Translations under genes and position numbers: made by a program
The notes under the pieces: generated by a model
The model's database searches: none
Told to the model about the DNA's origin: nothing
The model's input: the letters and a program-made list of their open reading frames with translations, nothing else
NCBI RefSeq assembly: GCF_019459225.1
Contig: NZ_JAIAZY010000024.1
Location: 1-64,000 of the forward strand
Direction of reading: 5' to 3'
DNA length: 64,000 nucleotides
Origin: Bacillus sp. IITD106
Lineage (GTDB): Bacteria; Bacillota; Bacilli; Bacillales; Bacillaceae_C
Shown here: positions 17,521-26,247 of the stretch, piece after piece
Layout of the letters: every line of letters begins with the position of its first letter
Numbering within the stretch: the first letter of the stretch is position 1

Positions 17521-17727
17521 CCGTCCAGCTCCAGAGCCTACGACTAGCAAACTTCTTGTCCTTCTCCCTACGATAAGTCAACATCGGCTCGTCCCTCGCC
17601 GTGTTTCCTTTATCTCAGTCGAAGGCCAAAGGAGGAACGTCGACTAAAATCGCCACGTCCTGTGGCGACGTCGACGGACCCACATCCTGTGGGCCTGTAC
17701 GTCGATGAGCAAGGCGCTTCCGCTTTT
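17521..17727 (-). repeat. Interspersed 3'UTR repeat, copy 2
   Basis: Read on the minus strand this copy begins AAAAGCGGAAGCGCC, 5 nt after the yajQ stop and in yajQ sense. It has the AGGAT-loop hairpin (CAGGATG at 17689-17683) and the AGGAC-loop hairpin (CAGGACG at 17662-17656). The third motif position is altered to GAGGGACG. The end nearest ydaD (GGCTCTGGAGCTGGAC on the minus strand) is shared with copy 4. Confidence 0.9.
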
Positions 17728-17732
17728 GCTAG

Positions 17733-18224
17733 TTATCTGTAATTTACAAATTGAACATCTATCGGAAGATTAGCGGATCGGATAGCACTAATAATCTGCT
17801 GCAAATCATCTCTATTTTTGCCGGTGACTCTAATTTGGTCGTCTTGGACTTGGCTTTTTACTTTCAATCCACTATTTTTAATAAGCGTATTGATTTTTTT
17901 AGCATTTTCTTTATCGATGCCTTGGACAATCTTGGCACGTTGACGGACTGTACCGCCAAAGGCATTTTCCATTTTCCCGTAGTCAAGGTTTTTGACAGGC
18001 ACTTCACGTCTAATTAGTTTGCTGATAAATACATCTTTTAATTGTGACATTTTAAACTCATCATCCGAAATGAGGACAACTTCTTCATTTTCAAGTTTGA
18101 TATCACTTTTGCTGCCCTTAAAATCATAGCGATTTTGTATTTCTTTCAGGGTGATTTGGATTGCATTATTGACTTCTGATAAATCAACTTTAGAAACAAT
18201 ATCGAAAGAATTTTCCTTAGCCAT
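17733..18224 (-). CDS. yajQ: YajQ family (DUF520) nucleotide-binding protein
   Basis: A 163-residue cytoplasmic protein matching YajQ (YitK in B. subtilis) along its length: [20 protein letters not shown] at the start, [12 protein letters not shown], a middle region ending [23 protein letters not shown], and [17 protein letters not shown] near the end. YajQ proteins have two RRM-like folds and bind nucleotides; some homologues bind c-di-GMP. That is of interest with the EAL protein nearby, but not shown for this one. GGAGGTAGAAA precedes the ATG. Confidence 0.95.
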   Translation of the reverse strand: MAKENSFDIVSKVDLSEVNNAIQITLKEIQNRYDFKGSKSDIKLENEEVVLISDDEFKMSQLKDVFISKLIRREVPVKNLDYGKMENAFGGTVRQRAKIVQGIDKENAKKINTLIKNSGLKVKSQVQDDQIRVTGKNRDDLQQIISAIRSANLPIDVQFVNYR

Positions 18225-18304
18225 TTTCTACCTCCGTTGCACCATTTTCCCTCATTATAGTTGATTTGCAACGTTCCAACAAGATTATAGAAAATGGCTG
18301 CTTT

Positions 18305-18439
18305 CTAGAGGTGGTCTGTTTTTTTTGAATATTTATCTTTCCCTGCTTGGAGATTTTTCTCCCTTAAAAGGTTCTTTTCTTCTCTAGCAGCTTGCTTGTC
18401 TCTCGGTTTCTTATCATTATCAGATGTATTATAACGCAT
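18305..18439 (-). CDS. Small charged protein, 44 aa
   Basis: An ATG at 18439 follows GAAAGGAGACATTGTG, a strong ribosome site. The frame gives 44 residues, MRYNTSDNDKKPRDKQAARE followed by a Lys/Glu-rich helical stretch and ending KKTDHL. It lies between degV and yajQ on the same strand. I do not recognise the family. The site, clean frame and position favour a real gene. Confidence 0.6.
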   Translation of the reverse strand: MRYNTSDNDKKPRDKQAAREEKNLLREKNLQAGKDKYSKKTDHL

Positions 18440-18501
18440 CACAATGTCTCCTTTCTAAACTGGATTTACTAGTTAGTATCTCCAGCTTAGTGAAAAAATT
18501 A

Positions 18502-19362
18502 TTATGGTTGTTTCTTATTTAAGAAAAAGATGGCTAATGTTCCCGGACCGGCATGTGCAGCAATAACGGAACCAATAATATTAATATAAAAATTCTTTGT
18601 GCCAAAACGTTCTTCTATCATCTTTTTCAGTTCAAGAGCTGTTTCCTCATCGTCGCCATGACTTATCGCAATTGTTTGGTTGCTAAGATCAACGCCACGT
18701 TCTTCCATTACATCGAGAATTCGTTTTATAAGTTTTTTCTTTCCGCGAATTTTTTCAATTGGAACAAGCTTACCATCTTCCACATGCAGAAGTGGCTTAA
18801 TGTTAAGCAAACCTCCAAGAAAAGCAGATGCTTTTGAAAGTCTGCCGCCTCTAGCAAGGAAATCCAAATCCTCCACAGTAAATAAATGCTCCATATGTTG
18901 GCACTGGAATGTTATATTCTGAATTAATTCTTCTTTGGAAACTCCTTTATTAATTTGTTCAACTGCTGATATGACCGATAACCCATAGCCGAGCGATGCA
19001 CATTTAGAATCGATGATTGTTAAATCTAAATCGGGGTATTCTTCTAGTACCTGCTCACGAATCATGACGGCCGTTTGATATGTTCCTGAAAGCTCGGATG
19101 AAAAAGCTATGTAGAGACCTGAATCACCTGATTTAGCTAGATTTGTAAATTCTTCTTCAAACTGCTGAGGAGATGCCTGCGATGTTTTCGGCATTTTGCC
19201 AGCACGAATTTCTTCATATACTTTTTTGGGTTGGATGGTTAGCAAATCTTTATACTCATCGTCATCTATATGTACTTGAAGTGGTATTAATGTAACGTCA
19301 TTTTCCTGTAAAAAAGATAACGGCAAGTCTGATGCACTATCTGCGAATAGTTTAATGGACAT
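18502..19362 (-). CDS. DegV-family fatty-acid-binding protein (YitS-like)
   Basis: DegV proteins bind a fatty acid and act as FakB subunits of fatty acid kinase or as relatives of unknown ligand. This 286-residue protein opens IKLFADSASDLPLSFL and has the conserved TSQASPQQFEEEF, IAFSSELSGTYQTA, TIIDSKCASLGYG, FLARGGRLSKASAFLG and LNIKPLLHVEDGKL segments. The C-terminal block is INIIGSVIAAHAGPGTLAIFF. The ATG at 19362 follows AAGAGGTG by 6 nt. In B. subtilis yitS lies near yitT, as here. Confidence 0.92.
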   Translation of the reverse strand: MSIKLFADSASDLPLSFLQENDVTLIPLQVHIDDDEYKDLLTIQPKKVYEEIRAGKMPKTSQASPQQFEEEFTNLAKSGDSGLYIAFSSELSGTYQTAVMIREQVLEEYPDLDLTIIDSKCASLGYGLSVISAVEQINKGVSKEELIQNITFQCQHMEHLFTVEDLDFLARGGRLSKASAFLGGLLNIKPLLHVEDGKLVPIEKIRGKKKLIKRILDVMEERGVDLSNQTIAISHGDDEETALELKKMIEERFGTKNFYINIIGSVIAAHAGPGTLAIFFLNKKQP

Positions 19363-19504
19363 AAAAATCACCTCTTGTGGAAAAATAATGTAAAATTATT
19401 GCGTCTATAAATTATTCAGAAAATTATTCCATATTTTTAGTGTACCGACTTTAGGAGAAAAGTACAATCCTATAAACGTTTTTATGGGATAAAAGAGGGA
19501 GAGG

Positions 19505-20368
19505 ATGGTAGTGAAAAAACAGTTTTCTATTTGGACTCATACAAAAATTTTCGTTACTGTGTTAGTTGGTGCTTTTTTAAATGCGGTTGCATTAAATTAT
19601 TTTTTGATTCCAGCAGGGGTTTACGCGAGTGGGATAACTGGGGCAGCGCAGCTTGTTTCCAATATTTTATCGGATTTTACCCTTATACATATATCAACTG
19701 GAATTCTTATTTTACTGTTCAATCTTCCGGTAGTGATTTTAGGGTGGCTAAAAGTTGGAAAGTCCTTTACAATGTATAGTTTTATTTCTGTTTTATTAAT
19801 GAGTTTGTTTCTTGAAATACTCCCCGTCATCGCAAAAACAAATGATATATTGCTCTACTCTGTATTTGGTGGAGTGATTGCAGCAGTCGGGATTGGAATA
19901 ACGTTAAGGGTTGGAGCATCAACTGGAGGATTAGATATAATTGCGATGGTGCTCTCACGGATGAAGGATAAGCCTGTGGGAATTTACTTTTTTATCATTA
20001 ACGCCATTATTATCGCAACAGCAGGTGCCATATATGGTTGGGATAAAGCACTTTATACTCTCGTTTCTTTATATGCTTCAACAAGAGTCATTGATGCGAT
20101 CCATACTCGCCATCAGAAACTGACAGCGATGATTGTGACGAAGAAATCGGAAGAGTTAAAAGAGGCCATCCATGCACGTATGGTAAGGGGAATTACTGTT
20201 GTCCCCGCTAAGGGAGCTTTTTCAAATGAACAAAAGGAAATGATGATGATTGTTATTACACGTTATGAATTGTACGAACTCGAATTGATTGTAAAAAAGG
20301 TCGATCCAACAGCATTTACGAATATCGTTCAAACGACTGCAGTATTCGGCTTTTTTAGAAAAGATTAA
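19505..20368 (+). CDS. yitT: YitT family membrane protein (DUF161/DUF2179)
   Basis: An integral membrane protein of 287 residues. It has five or six helices (DUF161 repeats, with the LRVGASTGGLDIIAMVLSR loop) and a soluble C-terminal DUF2179 domain from about residue 210 (KLTAMIVTKKSEELKEAIHARMVRGITVVPAKGAFS). Its transport or binding role is not established. The start may be ATG 19505 or GTG 19511; GAGGGAGAGG serves both. The stop is followed after 3 nt by repeat copy 3. Confidence 0.9.
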   Translation: MVVKKQFSIWTHTKIFVTVLVGAFLNAVALNYFLIPAGVYASGITGAAQLVSNILSDFTLIHISTGILILLFNLPVVILGWLKVGKSFTMYSFISVLLMSLFLEILPVIAKTNDILLYSVFGGVIAAVGIGITLRVGASTGGLDIIAMVLSRMKDKPVGIYFFIINAIIIATAGAIYGWDKALYTLVSLYASTRVIDAIHTRHQKLTAMIVTKKSEELKEAIHARMVRGITVVPAKGAFSNEQKEMMMIVITRYELYELELIVKKVDPTAFTNIVQTTAVFGFFRKD

Positions 20369-20371
20369 AAC

Positions 20372-20535
20372 AAAAGCGGAAGCGGCTGTTCAGCGACGTA
20401 CAGGCCCACAGGATGTGGGTCCGTCGACGTTCCTCTGTAGGGTTCTGACGAGATAAAGGAAACACGGTGAGCCTTGGCGAGCCGATGTTGACTTATCGAG
20501 GAAGAAACCGAAAGTTTGCTAGTCGCTAGGCGGCA
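20372..20535 (+). repeat. Interspersed 3'UTR repeat, copy 3 (shortened)
   Basis: It starts AAAAGCGGAAGCGG, 3 nt after the yitT stop in yitT sense. Only the first hairpin (CAGGATG at 20409-20415) is kept. The second hairpin and part of the centre are deleted, so GTCGACGTTCCTC follows directly. The downstream part (GATAAAGGAAACACGGTGAG, then the GCCGATGTTGACTTATCG stretch shared with copy 2) identifies the family. Confidence 0.85.
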
Positions 20536-20588
20536 ACTACTTTCATGAAATTTATTCAAAAATTTCCAATCCTAGATTTTCAAAGCCA

Positions 20589-20619
20589 TGAAAAAACGGG
20601 AGAAAACTCTCCCGTTTTG
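20589..20619 (-). terminator. Terminator of the small-protein pair
   Basis: An 8-bp stem, ACGGGAGA (20596-20603) with TCTCCCGT (20608-20615), is followed on the minus strand by TTTTTT. It lies just after the 66-aa gene. Confidence 0.82.
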
Positions 20620-20623
20620 TAAT

Positions 20624-20824
20624 TTATTTTAAGCGATCAAGTACCTTCTGATATTCACGAAGCTGCTCTTGCTCGGCGAACGTCGAATTGGCATAGGCAG
20701 AGGAAAGGGCGTTCTTCGCTACTTGTAAGGCATTTTCTTTTTCTTCTGTGGAATCTCCTGTAAGGAAGAGTTCTTCAGCGTGTTCAACGAATTCCCTAGC
20801 TTCCTGGAATAACCTGTTTCCCAC
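20624..20824 (-). CDS. Small helical protein, 66 aa, DUF3813-like
   Basis: GTG start at 20824, preceded by GGAGGG 8 nt upstream inside the end of the preceding small gene. The product MGNRLFQEAREFVEHAEELFLTGDSTEEKENALQVAKNALSSAYANSTFAEQEQLREYQKVLDRLK is fully helical and acidic. It resembles the DUF3813 family found in Bacillus; this family call is from memory and moderate. Function unknown. Confidence 0.75.
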   Translation of the reverse strand: MGNRLFQEAREFVEHAEELFLTGDSTEEKENALQVAKNALSSAYANSTFAEQEQLREYQKVLDRLK

Positions 20825-20826
20825 TT

Positions 20827-20967
20827 CTAAATCCCTCCTAAAGATTCCTCATTTCTCCTATGTTCCGCTTCTGCAAAGGTTGAACGATATGGAAAACGTT
20901 CCGCATGCTTTTCAATCGAATTTTTACCATGTATGATAAAACGCTTCGACTTACTTTTTTTACCCAT
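20827..20967 (-). CDS. Small basic protein, 46 aa
   Basis: ATG at 20967 follows AGGGGTGAATACGT. The 46-residue product is MGKKSKSKRFIIHGKNSIEK followed by an HAERFPYRSTFAEAEHRRNEE segment. It ends in TTAGGAGGGATTTAG, which also supplies the ribosome site of the 66-aa gene 2 nt downstream, so the pair is translationally linked. I do not recognise the family. Confidence 0.65.
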   Translation of the reverse strand: MGKKSKSKRFIIHGKNSIEKHAERFPYRSTFAEAEHRRNEESLGGI

Positions 20968-21134
20968 ACGTATTCACCCCTATAGCGAAATGGAAATGAA
21001 CGTACGTTTACGTTCTAAATTATTGTTTGTCAAAAGTTTGTGAAAAACACGAGAAAGAAATGGTAGTTTATTTTTGGAATGGTTAAGAAAGGAGTGTTAA
21101 TATATATGTATTACGAAAAAAAGGGGATGGCATC

Positions 21135-21932
21135 ATGATCGAAATTAGAAATGAAAGAGTAAATGATATTCCGTTATTGCATGTAGTGAAAAACGGAAAT
21201 GAAGATAAGATGCTACCGCTTATTTTTTTTGTCCACGGATTTACTTCTGCTAAAGAACATAATCTTCATTACGCCTATCTTTTAGCGGAAAAAGGCTTTC
21301 GTGTTTTACTTCCAGAAGCCTTGTACCACGGTGAAAGAAGCAATGGACAGAGTGAAGAAAAATTAATGTTTCATTTTTGGGATATTGTAATCAACACGAT
21401 TGCCGAATTAGAAGTGATAAAGAATGATTTTATTAATAGAGGTATAGTTGATTCTGAAAAAATTGGTTTGGCAGGAACCTCGATGGGCGGGATTATTACA
21501 TTAGGGGCACTCACTCAATTTGAATGGGTAAATACAGCTGTATCACTAATGGGAAGTCCGAATTACGCAGCATTCGCACGTGCTCAAATAGATCACCTTC
21601 AAAAAGCCGATCCAAGTTTGTCTTTACCAAAAGAGGAAATAGAGGCAATGTATGTTAGTTTGGAAAAATATGATTTAAGTCAACAACCCGATAAACTTAA
21701 CGAAAGACCACTCATGTTTTGGCATGGAAAAAAAGATCCAGTTGTTCCTTTTCAGCCTACATATAGCTTTTATCAAAACATTAAGAAGGATTATGAAAAG
21801 AATTCTTCCAAATTAAAATTTATCGTGGATGAAGATGCCGACCATAAAGTGAGCAGAGAAGGTTTATTGGAAACAGTGGCTTGGTTTGAAAAATATTTGC
21901 TTGATTCAACATCAACCAAAATTCATCAATAG
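21135..21932 (+). CDS. yitV: Alpha/beta hydrolase (YitV-type esterase)
   Basis: A 265-residue cytoplasmic hydrolase. It shows the oxyanion strand IFFVHGFTSAKEHNLHYAYLLAEKG, the nucleophile elbow GTSMGG, a C-terminal WHGKKDPVVPF (Asp region) and a catalytic His in VDEDADHKVS. The order yitV-yitW is the same as in B. subtilis. AAAAAAGGGGATGGCATC precedes the ATG. Substrate unknown; the GTSMGG elbow supports a serine esterase. Confidence 0.9.
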   Translation: MIEIRNERVNDIPLLHVVKNGNEDKMLPLIFFVHGFTSAKEHNLHYAYLLAEKGFRVLLPEALYHGERSNGQSEEKLMFHFWDIVINTIAELEVIKNDFINRGIVDSEKIGLAGTSMGGIITLGALTQFEWVNTAVSLMGSPNYAAFARAQIDHLQKADPSLSLPKEEIEAMYVSLEKYDLSQQPDKLNERPLMFWHGKKDPVVPFQPTYSFYQNIKKDYEKNSSKLKFIVDEDADHKVSREGLLETVAWFEKYLLDSTSTKIHQ

Positions 21933-22016
21933 TTTTAGTTCATTTTAGTTTGTTTTTCCACCATGTTTGGTATGATAGTAAGAGAAGCAATTTATTTCGT
22001 AAAGGAGTGTGCTGAA

Positions 22017-22325
22017 ATGGATGAGGCTTTGAAAGAAAATATTTATGGCGCTCTTGAGCAAGTTATCGACCCCGAATTGGGAATTGACATAGTAAATCTT
22101 GGACTTGTCTATGATGTTGACCTTAATGACGAAGGAGTGGCCAAAGTTACGATGACCCTGACTTCGATGGGATGTCCATTAGCGCCAATTATTGTAGATC
22201 AAGTACAAGCAGCACTTGCGGATATTCCGGAAGTAAAACAAACCGAGGTAGACATTGTTTGGAATCCGCCTTGGACAAAAGATAAAATGTCACGATATGC
22301 GAAAATTGCACTTGGCGTAACATGA
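22017..22325 (+). CDS. yitW: MIP18/DUF59 family iron-sulfur assembly protein (YitW)
   Basis: A 102-residue protein of the SufT/MIP18 family implicated in Fe-S cluster maturation. Features are the NIYGALEQVIDPELGIDIVNLGLVYDV block, the TLTSMGCPLAP motif with its conserved Cys, and the VDIVWNPPWTKDKMSRYAK end. The ATG at 22017 follows AAAGGAGTGTGCTGAA. Longer starts overlap a possible -10 (TATGAT at 21971). It is followed by a hairpin and clpB. Confidence 0.93.
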   Translation: MDEALKENIYGALEQVIDPELGIDIVNLGLVYDVDLNDEGVAKVTMTLTSMGCPLAPIIVDQVQAALADIPEVKQTEVDIVWNPPWTKDKMSRYAKIALGVT

Positions 22326-22366
22326 TGAAGGAACTCATGTTTTAGAGTTTAGATTTAGGAAAATAT

Positions 22367-22412
22367 ATAGCGGAATGCTCCTTGAGGATTAAGAAGCTTT
22401 CCGCTATTTTTA
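22367..22412 (+). terminator. Hairpin with T-run between yitW and clpB (terminator or clpB leader)
   Basis: ATAGCGGAATGCT (22367-22379) pairs with AGCTTTCCGCTAT (22395-22407), with one mismatch in 13, followed by TTTTT. It ends only 28 nt before the clpB start, leaving no room for a promoter downstream. Transcription of clpB must therefore pass this element, either by read-through from yitW or from a promoter upstream of the hairpin. I see no CIRCE or CtsR heptad here. Confidence 0.75.
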
Positions 22413-22439
22413 ATTTATAGCTGTAAGGAGATGTAATTT

Positions 22440-25046
22440 ATGGATTTAAGTAAAATGACTACGACGATGCAAGAAGCTTTTGCAGAAGCGCAGCAAACTG
22501 CCATAAGATTAAATCATCCAGAAATTGATATTGTCCATTTATGGAAAGCTTTATCAGAGAGAAATGATAGTCTCCTTAATAATGTATACGAGCATTTGGG
22601 AATCGGGAAAAGTGCTCTTCAACACGAAATCAATCAACTCATTGATAAAAAGCCACAAGTAACGGGAGCGGGAGTAAAAGGTGGACAATACTTAAGCTCA
22701 GACGTACAAAATCTTATCAACCATGCAGATAAGGAAAGGGAATCCTTTAAAGACGACTACTTATCTGTTGAACATTTTGCGCTCGCATTAATGGATCAGA
22801 AAAGAAATGATGTTACAATATTTCTCATTCAACACGGAATGACAAAACAAAATTTACGTACAGAAATTGAAAAAGTGAGAGGGGGACAGCGGGTGGAAAC
22901 ACAAAATCCAGAAGCAACATATGAAGCGTTGAAAAAATACGGAAGGGATTTAGTAGCGGAAGTAAAATCCGGAAAGCTTGATCCAGTAATAGGCCGTGAT
23001 AATGAAATTAGAAACGTGATTCGCATCCTTTCTAGAAAAACAAAAAACAATCCAGTGTTAATTGGTGAACCTGGTGTCGGAAAAACAGCTATAGTTGAAG
23101 GACTGGCACAACGAATTGTTAGGAAGGATGTTCCTGAAGGCTTAAAAGATAAAACGATTTTTGCATTAGATATGGGCTCACTCATTGCAGGGGCAAAATT
23201 TCGTGGGGAATTTGAAGAAAGATTAAAAGCTGTATTACAAGAAATAAAGAAGAGCGAAGGAAAAATCCTTCTGTTTATTGATGAAATCCATACGATTGTT
23301 GGTGCAGGAAAAGTAGAGGGGTCGATGGATGCAGGAAATATGCTTAAGCCGATGCTTGCTAGAGGAGAACTGCATTGTATCGGGGCTACTACACTAGATG
23401 AATATCGGCTATATATAGAAAAGGATCCGGCTCTTGAAAGACGATTCCAAAAGGTTCTAGTTCCTGAGCCGACTCTGGAGGATACAATCTCGATTTTGCG
23501 AGGATTAAAGGAACGTTTTGAAATTCATCACGGTGTAAACATTCATGACAGAGCGCTTGTTGCAGCGGCAACACTATCTGATCGTTATATTACCGATCGA
23601 TTTTTACCTGATAAGGCAATTGATCTTGTCGATGAAGCTTGCGCAAATATTCGTGTGGAAATTGACTCGATGCCAAGTGAACTTGACGAAATAACAAGAA
23701 GAGTCATGCAGTTTGAAATTGAAGAAGCAGCACTTAGGAAAGAAGAAGATGAGGCTAGTAAGGAAAGGTTAGAAATTCTTCAAAAAGAATTGGCTGATTT
23801 AAAAGAAAAAGCGAATGAAATGAGAGCAAGATGGCAATCGGAGAAAGATGAAATTTTACGAATAAAAGAGAAGCGCGGAGAACTGGAGAAGCTGCGTAGA
23901 GACTTGGAAGATGCAGAAAATGAATATGACTTAAATCGTGCAGCTGAACTTCGCCACGGAAAAATTCCTTCCGTAGAAAAAGAATTGAAAATTTTAGAGG
24001 AGAATTTACAAAAGCATCAAGAGGATGAACATCGTTTAGTAAAAGAAGAAGTAACAGAGGATGAAATTGCAGATATCGTTTCACGCTGGACAGGCATTCC
24101 TGTTTCGAAGCTTGTGGAAGGCGAAAGAGAAAAACTTCTTAGGCTTGAAAGTATTTTGCATAAGCGGGTAATTGGGCAGGACGAGGCAGTTGAACTTGTG
24201 AGCAATGCGGTACTTCGAGCAAGAGCAGGAATCAAAGATCCGAATCGCCCAATCGGTTCTTTTATCTTCCTTGGACCAACTGGTGTCGGAAAAACTGAAC
24301 TTGCAAAAGCACTAGCTGAAACATTATTTGATAGTGAAGAACATATGATTCGAATAGACATGTCTGAGTATATGGAAAAACACGCTGTATCAAGGCTGAT
24401 AGGGGCTCCTCCAGGTTATGTAGGATATGAAGAAGGCGGGCAGCTTACAGAAGCAGTCAGGAGAAAACCGTATTCCGTCATTTTGCTAGATGAAATTGAA
24501 AAGGCTCATCCTGAAGTATTTAATATATTGCTGCAAGTGCTTGACGATGGACGAATAACAGATTCACAAGGAAGACGAATTGATTTTAAAAATACAGTTA
24601 TTATTATGACGTCGAATATTGGCTCAGCCTTTTTATTAGAACGTGAAAAAAATGAGGAGCATATCGACGAACAAACGAAAGACCTCGTTATGGCTCAGTT
24701 AAGAGCTGCTTTTAAACCGGAGTTTTTAAATAGAGTGGATGATATTATTTTGTTTAAGCCTCTTACTCTGGAAAACATCAAAGGCATTGTAGGAAAGTTA
24801 GCGGAGGAATTGCAGATTCGTTTACGTGAACAAAGTATTCAATTAAAAATATCCGAAATGGCAAAAGAGTTTGTCGCTCATGCAGCATATGACCCAGTGT
24901 ACGGCGCACGTCCGTTAAAGAGATATTTACAAAGTCAAATCGAAACAAAGCTGGCAAAGGAAATTATTGCTGGACATGTTCGTCCGTACGATTCGATAGT
25001 AATTGATGTAGAGAATGAAGAACTTACTGTTAATGTTCAAAAATAA
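22440..25046 (+). CDS. clpB: ATP-dependent chaperone ClpB
   Basis: An 868-residue Hsp104-type disaggregase that works with DnaK to dissolve aggregates. It has an N-terminal Clp repeat domain (1-145), AAA module 1 with Walker A GEPGVGKT and LFIDEIHTI, and a long charged middle coiled coil (about 410-525), which separates ClpB from ClpC. AAA module 2 has GPTGVGKTE and [12 protein letters not shown], and the D2-small domain has [16 protein letters not shown]. subtilis 168 lacks clpB, so this is a lineage difference from the otherwise similar gene order. TAAGGAGATG precedes the ATG. Confidence 0.97.
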   Translation: MDLSKMTTTMQEAFAEAQQTAIRLNHPEIDIVHLWKALSERNDSLLNNVYEHLGIGKSALQHEINQLIDKKPQVTGAGVKGGQYLSSDVQNLINHADKERESFKDDYLSVEHFALALMDQKRNDVTIFLIQHGMTKQNLRTEIEKVRGGQRVETQNPEATYEALKKYGRDLVAEVKSGKLDPVIGRDNEIRNVIRILSRKTKNNPVLIGEPGVGKTAIVEGLAQRIVRKDVPEGLKDKTIFALDMGSLIAGAKFRGEFEERLKAVLQEIKKSEGKILLFIDEIHTIVGAGKVEGSMDAGNMLKPMLARGELHCIGATTLDEYRLYIEKDPALERRFQKVLVPEPTLEDTISILRGLKERFEIHHGVNIHDRALVAAATLSDRYITDRFLPDKAIDLVDEACANIRVEIDSMPSELDEITRRVMQFEIEEAALRKEEDEASKERLEILQKELADLKEKANEMRARWQSEKDEILRIKEKRGELEKLRRDLEDAENEYDLNRAAELRHGKIPSVEKELKILEENLQKHQEDEHRLVKEEVTEDEIADIVSRWTGIPVSKLVEGEREKLLRLESILHKRVIGQDEAVELVSNAVLRARAGIKDPNRPIGSFIFLGPTGVGKTELAKALAETLFDSEEHMIRIDMSEYMEKHAVSRLIGAPPGYVGYEEGGQLTEAVRRKPYSVILLDEIEKAHPEVFNILLQVLDDGRITDSQGRRIDFKNTVIIMTSNIGSAFLLEREKNEEHIDEQTKDLVMAQLRAAFKPEFLNRVDDIILFKPLTLENIKGIVGKLAEELQIRLREQSIQLKISEMAKEFVAHAAYDPVYGARPLKRYLQSQIETKLAKEIIAGHVRPYDSIVIDVENEELTVNVQK

Positions 25047-25047
25047 A

Positions 25048-25084
25048 AAATGGGGAAGGAGAGTTATACTCCTTTCCCATTTTT
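25048..25084. terminator. Bidirectional terminator between clpB and the DUF2929 gene
   Basis: ATGGGGAAGGAG (25050-25061) pairs with CTCCTTTCCCAT (25069-25080), with A-rich and T-rich flanks on both sides. Confidence 0.85.
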
Positions 25085-25268
25085 AATGTTCCTCTGCAGC
25101 TGCAGGGGCTGGAAGAATAGATGAAATAATAAGTACAAAAATATATGCACCAATTCCATATATAGATGCCATTTTAGGATCATATTCAGTGGATAACATC
25201 GATCCTGCTACGTAAGTTAACATATGGATAAGAAGAAAAGTCCATATAAAACCCCAAAGATATTTCAT
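25083..25268 (-). CDS. yjzD: DUF2929 (YjzD-like) small membrane protein
   Basis: The 61-residue product has two membrane helices (YLWGFIWTFLLIHMLTYVAG and MASIYGIGAYIFVLIISSIL) and a short Ala/Glu tail. Its position just upstream of a yjaV-like gene matches B. subtilis yjzD. The ATG at 25268 follows GGGGTG; a GTG three codons earlier is possible. Function unknown. Confidence 0.8.
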   Translation of the reverse strand: MKYLWGFIWTFLLIHMLTYVAGSMLSTEYDPKMASIYGIGAYIFVLIISSILPAPAAAEEH

Positions 25269-25446
25269 AAGATTCACCCCAATTCAACATGACATATATG
25301 TAAAATTATTTTTACTTCATGGATATACCTATAAAATCATATCATACATAACAGCAATGTAAAAGTGATAATTCTGTGATCTAGGTAATCCTCCCATCCA
25401 CTTGCATAGAATATAAATAAGCGTAATTTGAAAGGAGATGGATCGT

Positions 25447-26031
25447 TTGAAGTCCGCAGTGGTATTTTCTGCAAGACAACTTCTTGGATTTGAATTTTGC
25501 GTTCAATTACTTGAGAAAGGATATACTGTTTTCGCTGAAGATTTTATGGAATGGCAAAATGAAGAACATGAAGAAAAATGGCTTTTTATTGGTCGAAATG
25601 CCAATTTACAATATAATCAATTAGATGATTTATTAAGAGCTAAAGAAAATATGCATATTCACTATGTGTTTATTCCGCTTCCCGATTTTTACACTAGAGA
25701 TTTTCCACAAATTCAAAAACAATTCATCGATTTATTAAAAAGCTTAAGCAAAGACGAAACATTTTCTCAAACAAACTTTATTATTGTTCAACCATCAGCG
25801 ATTCAGCATAGAAGTTCATTTTTTCATTCTGAAATAGAAAAGATTAAATCGGAAATACACCAGAGAGGAAATAGGGTATTGGAATATTGTATCACTATAG
25901 ACGAACAAGATCCTTTTCTTTTATTTACATCAAAATTAAATAAAAATTGGACCTCCTTGAAACTAGAATCTTCTTCGATTGCACATGAAATCATTGCCCA
26001 TGTTGAAAATAATATTTTTATAAAAAAATAA
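25447..26031 (+). CDS. YjaV-like protein of unknown function
   Basis: A 194-residue soluble protein beginning (M)KSAVVFSARQLLGFEFCVQLLEKGYTVFAEDF, with the shape of a nucleotide-binding beta-alpha-beta unit but no clean glycine motif. By position (after yjzD, before fabH) it corresponds to B. subtilis yjaV. TTG 25447 is chosen because GAAAGGAG lies 8-9 nt upstream; ATG 25438 abuts that site. No known activity. med and comZ, which follow yjaV in B. subtilis, are not found. Confidence 0.65.
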   Translation: MKSAVVFSARQLLGFEFCVQLLEKGYTVFAEDFMEWQNEEHEEKWLFIGRNANLQYNQLDDLLRAKENMHIHYVFIPLPDFYTRDFPQIQKQFIDLLKSLSKDETFSQTNFIIVQPSAIQHRSSFFHSEIEKIKSEIHQRGNRVLEYCITIDEQDPFLLFTSKLNKNWTSLKLESSSIAHEIIAHVENNIFIKK

Positions 26032-26095
26032 TCATTTTAATTATTATACTTTTCAGTTATTGAGTGATATAAATAAAATAAGGGAGAGCGATAAA

Positions 26096-26189
26096 TGGAC
26101 AAGCGGTGCAGTATTACATAAAATGGAATGAGCCAAACAAATAAGAATCCCACCTGATTTACAAGAATTCTCTCCAATGATATAATTAG
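26096..26189 (+). pseudogene. Possible remnant of a small gene with two frameshifts
   Basis: AAGGGAGAG followed by ATG at 26096 gives MDKR. Shifting by -1 continues VQYYIKWNEPN, and a second -1 shift continues QIRIPPDLQEFSPMI before a stop at 26187-26189. Joined, the three pieces read like one small protein. Each break could be a single-base deletion. Its end overlaps the fabH promoter. I do not recognise the protein, so this is a tentative reading. Confidence 0.35.
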
Positions 26190-26203
26190 TACCAAGTCTT
26201 AAT
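26159..26203 (+). promoter_or_regulatory. fabH-fabF promoter with FapR operator
   Basis: TTACAA (26159-26164) and TATAAT (26181-26186) are 16 bp apart. Directly overlapping the -10 is ATTAGTACCAAGTCTTAAT (26185-26203), which matches the FapR operator that controls fatty-acid genes through malonyl-CoA in B. subtilis. Its mirror image occurs before fabI. Confidence 0.8.
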
Positions 26204-26247
26204 ATATGATATTAATTTTATGCTTAATGAAGGTAGGGATCAGCTGC

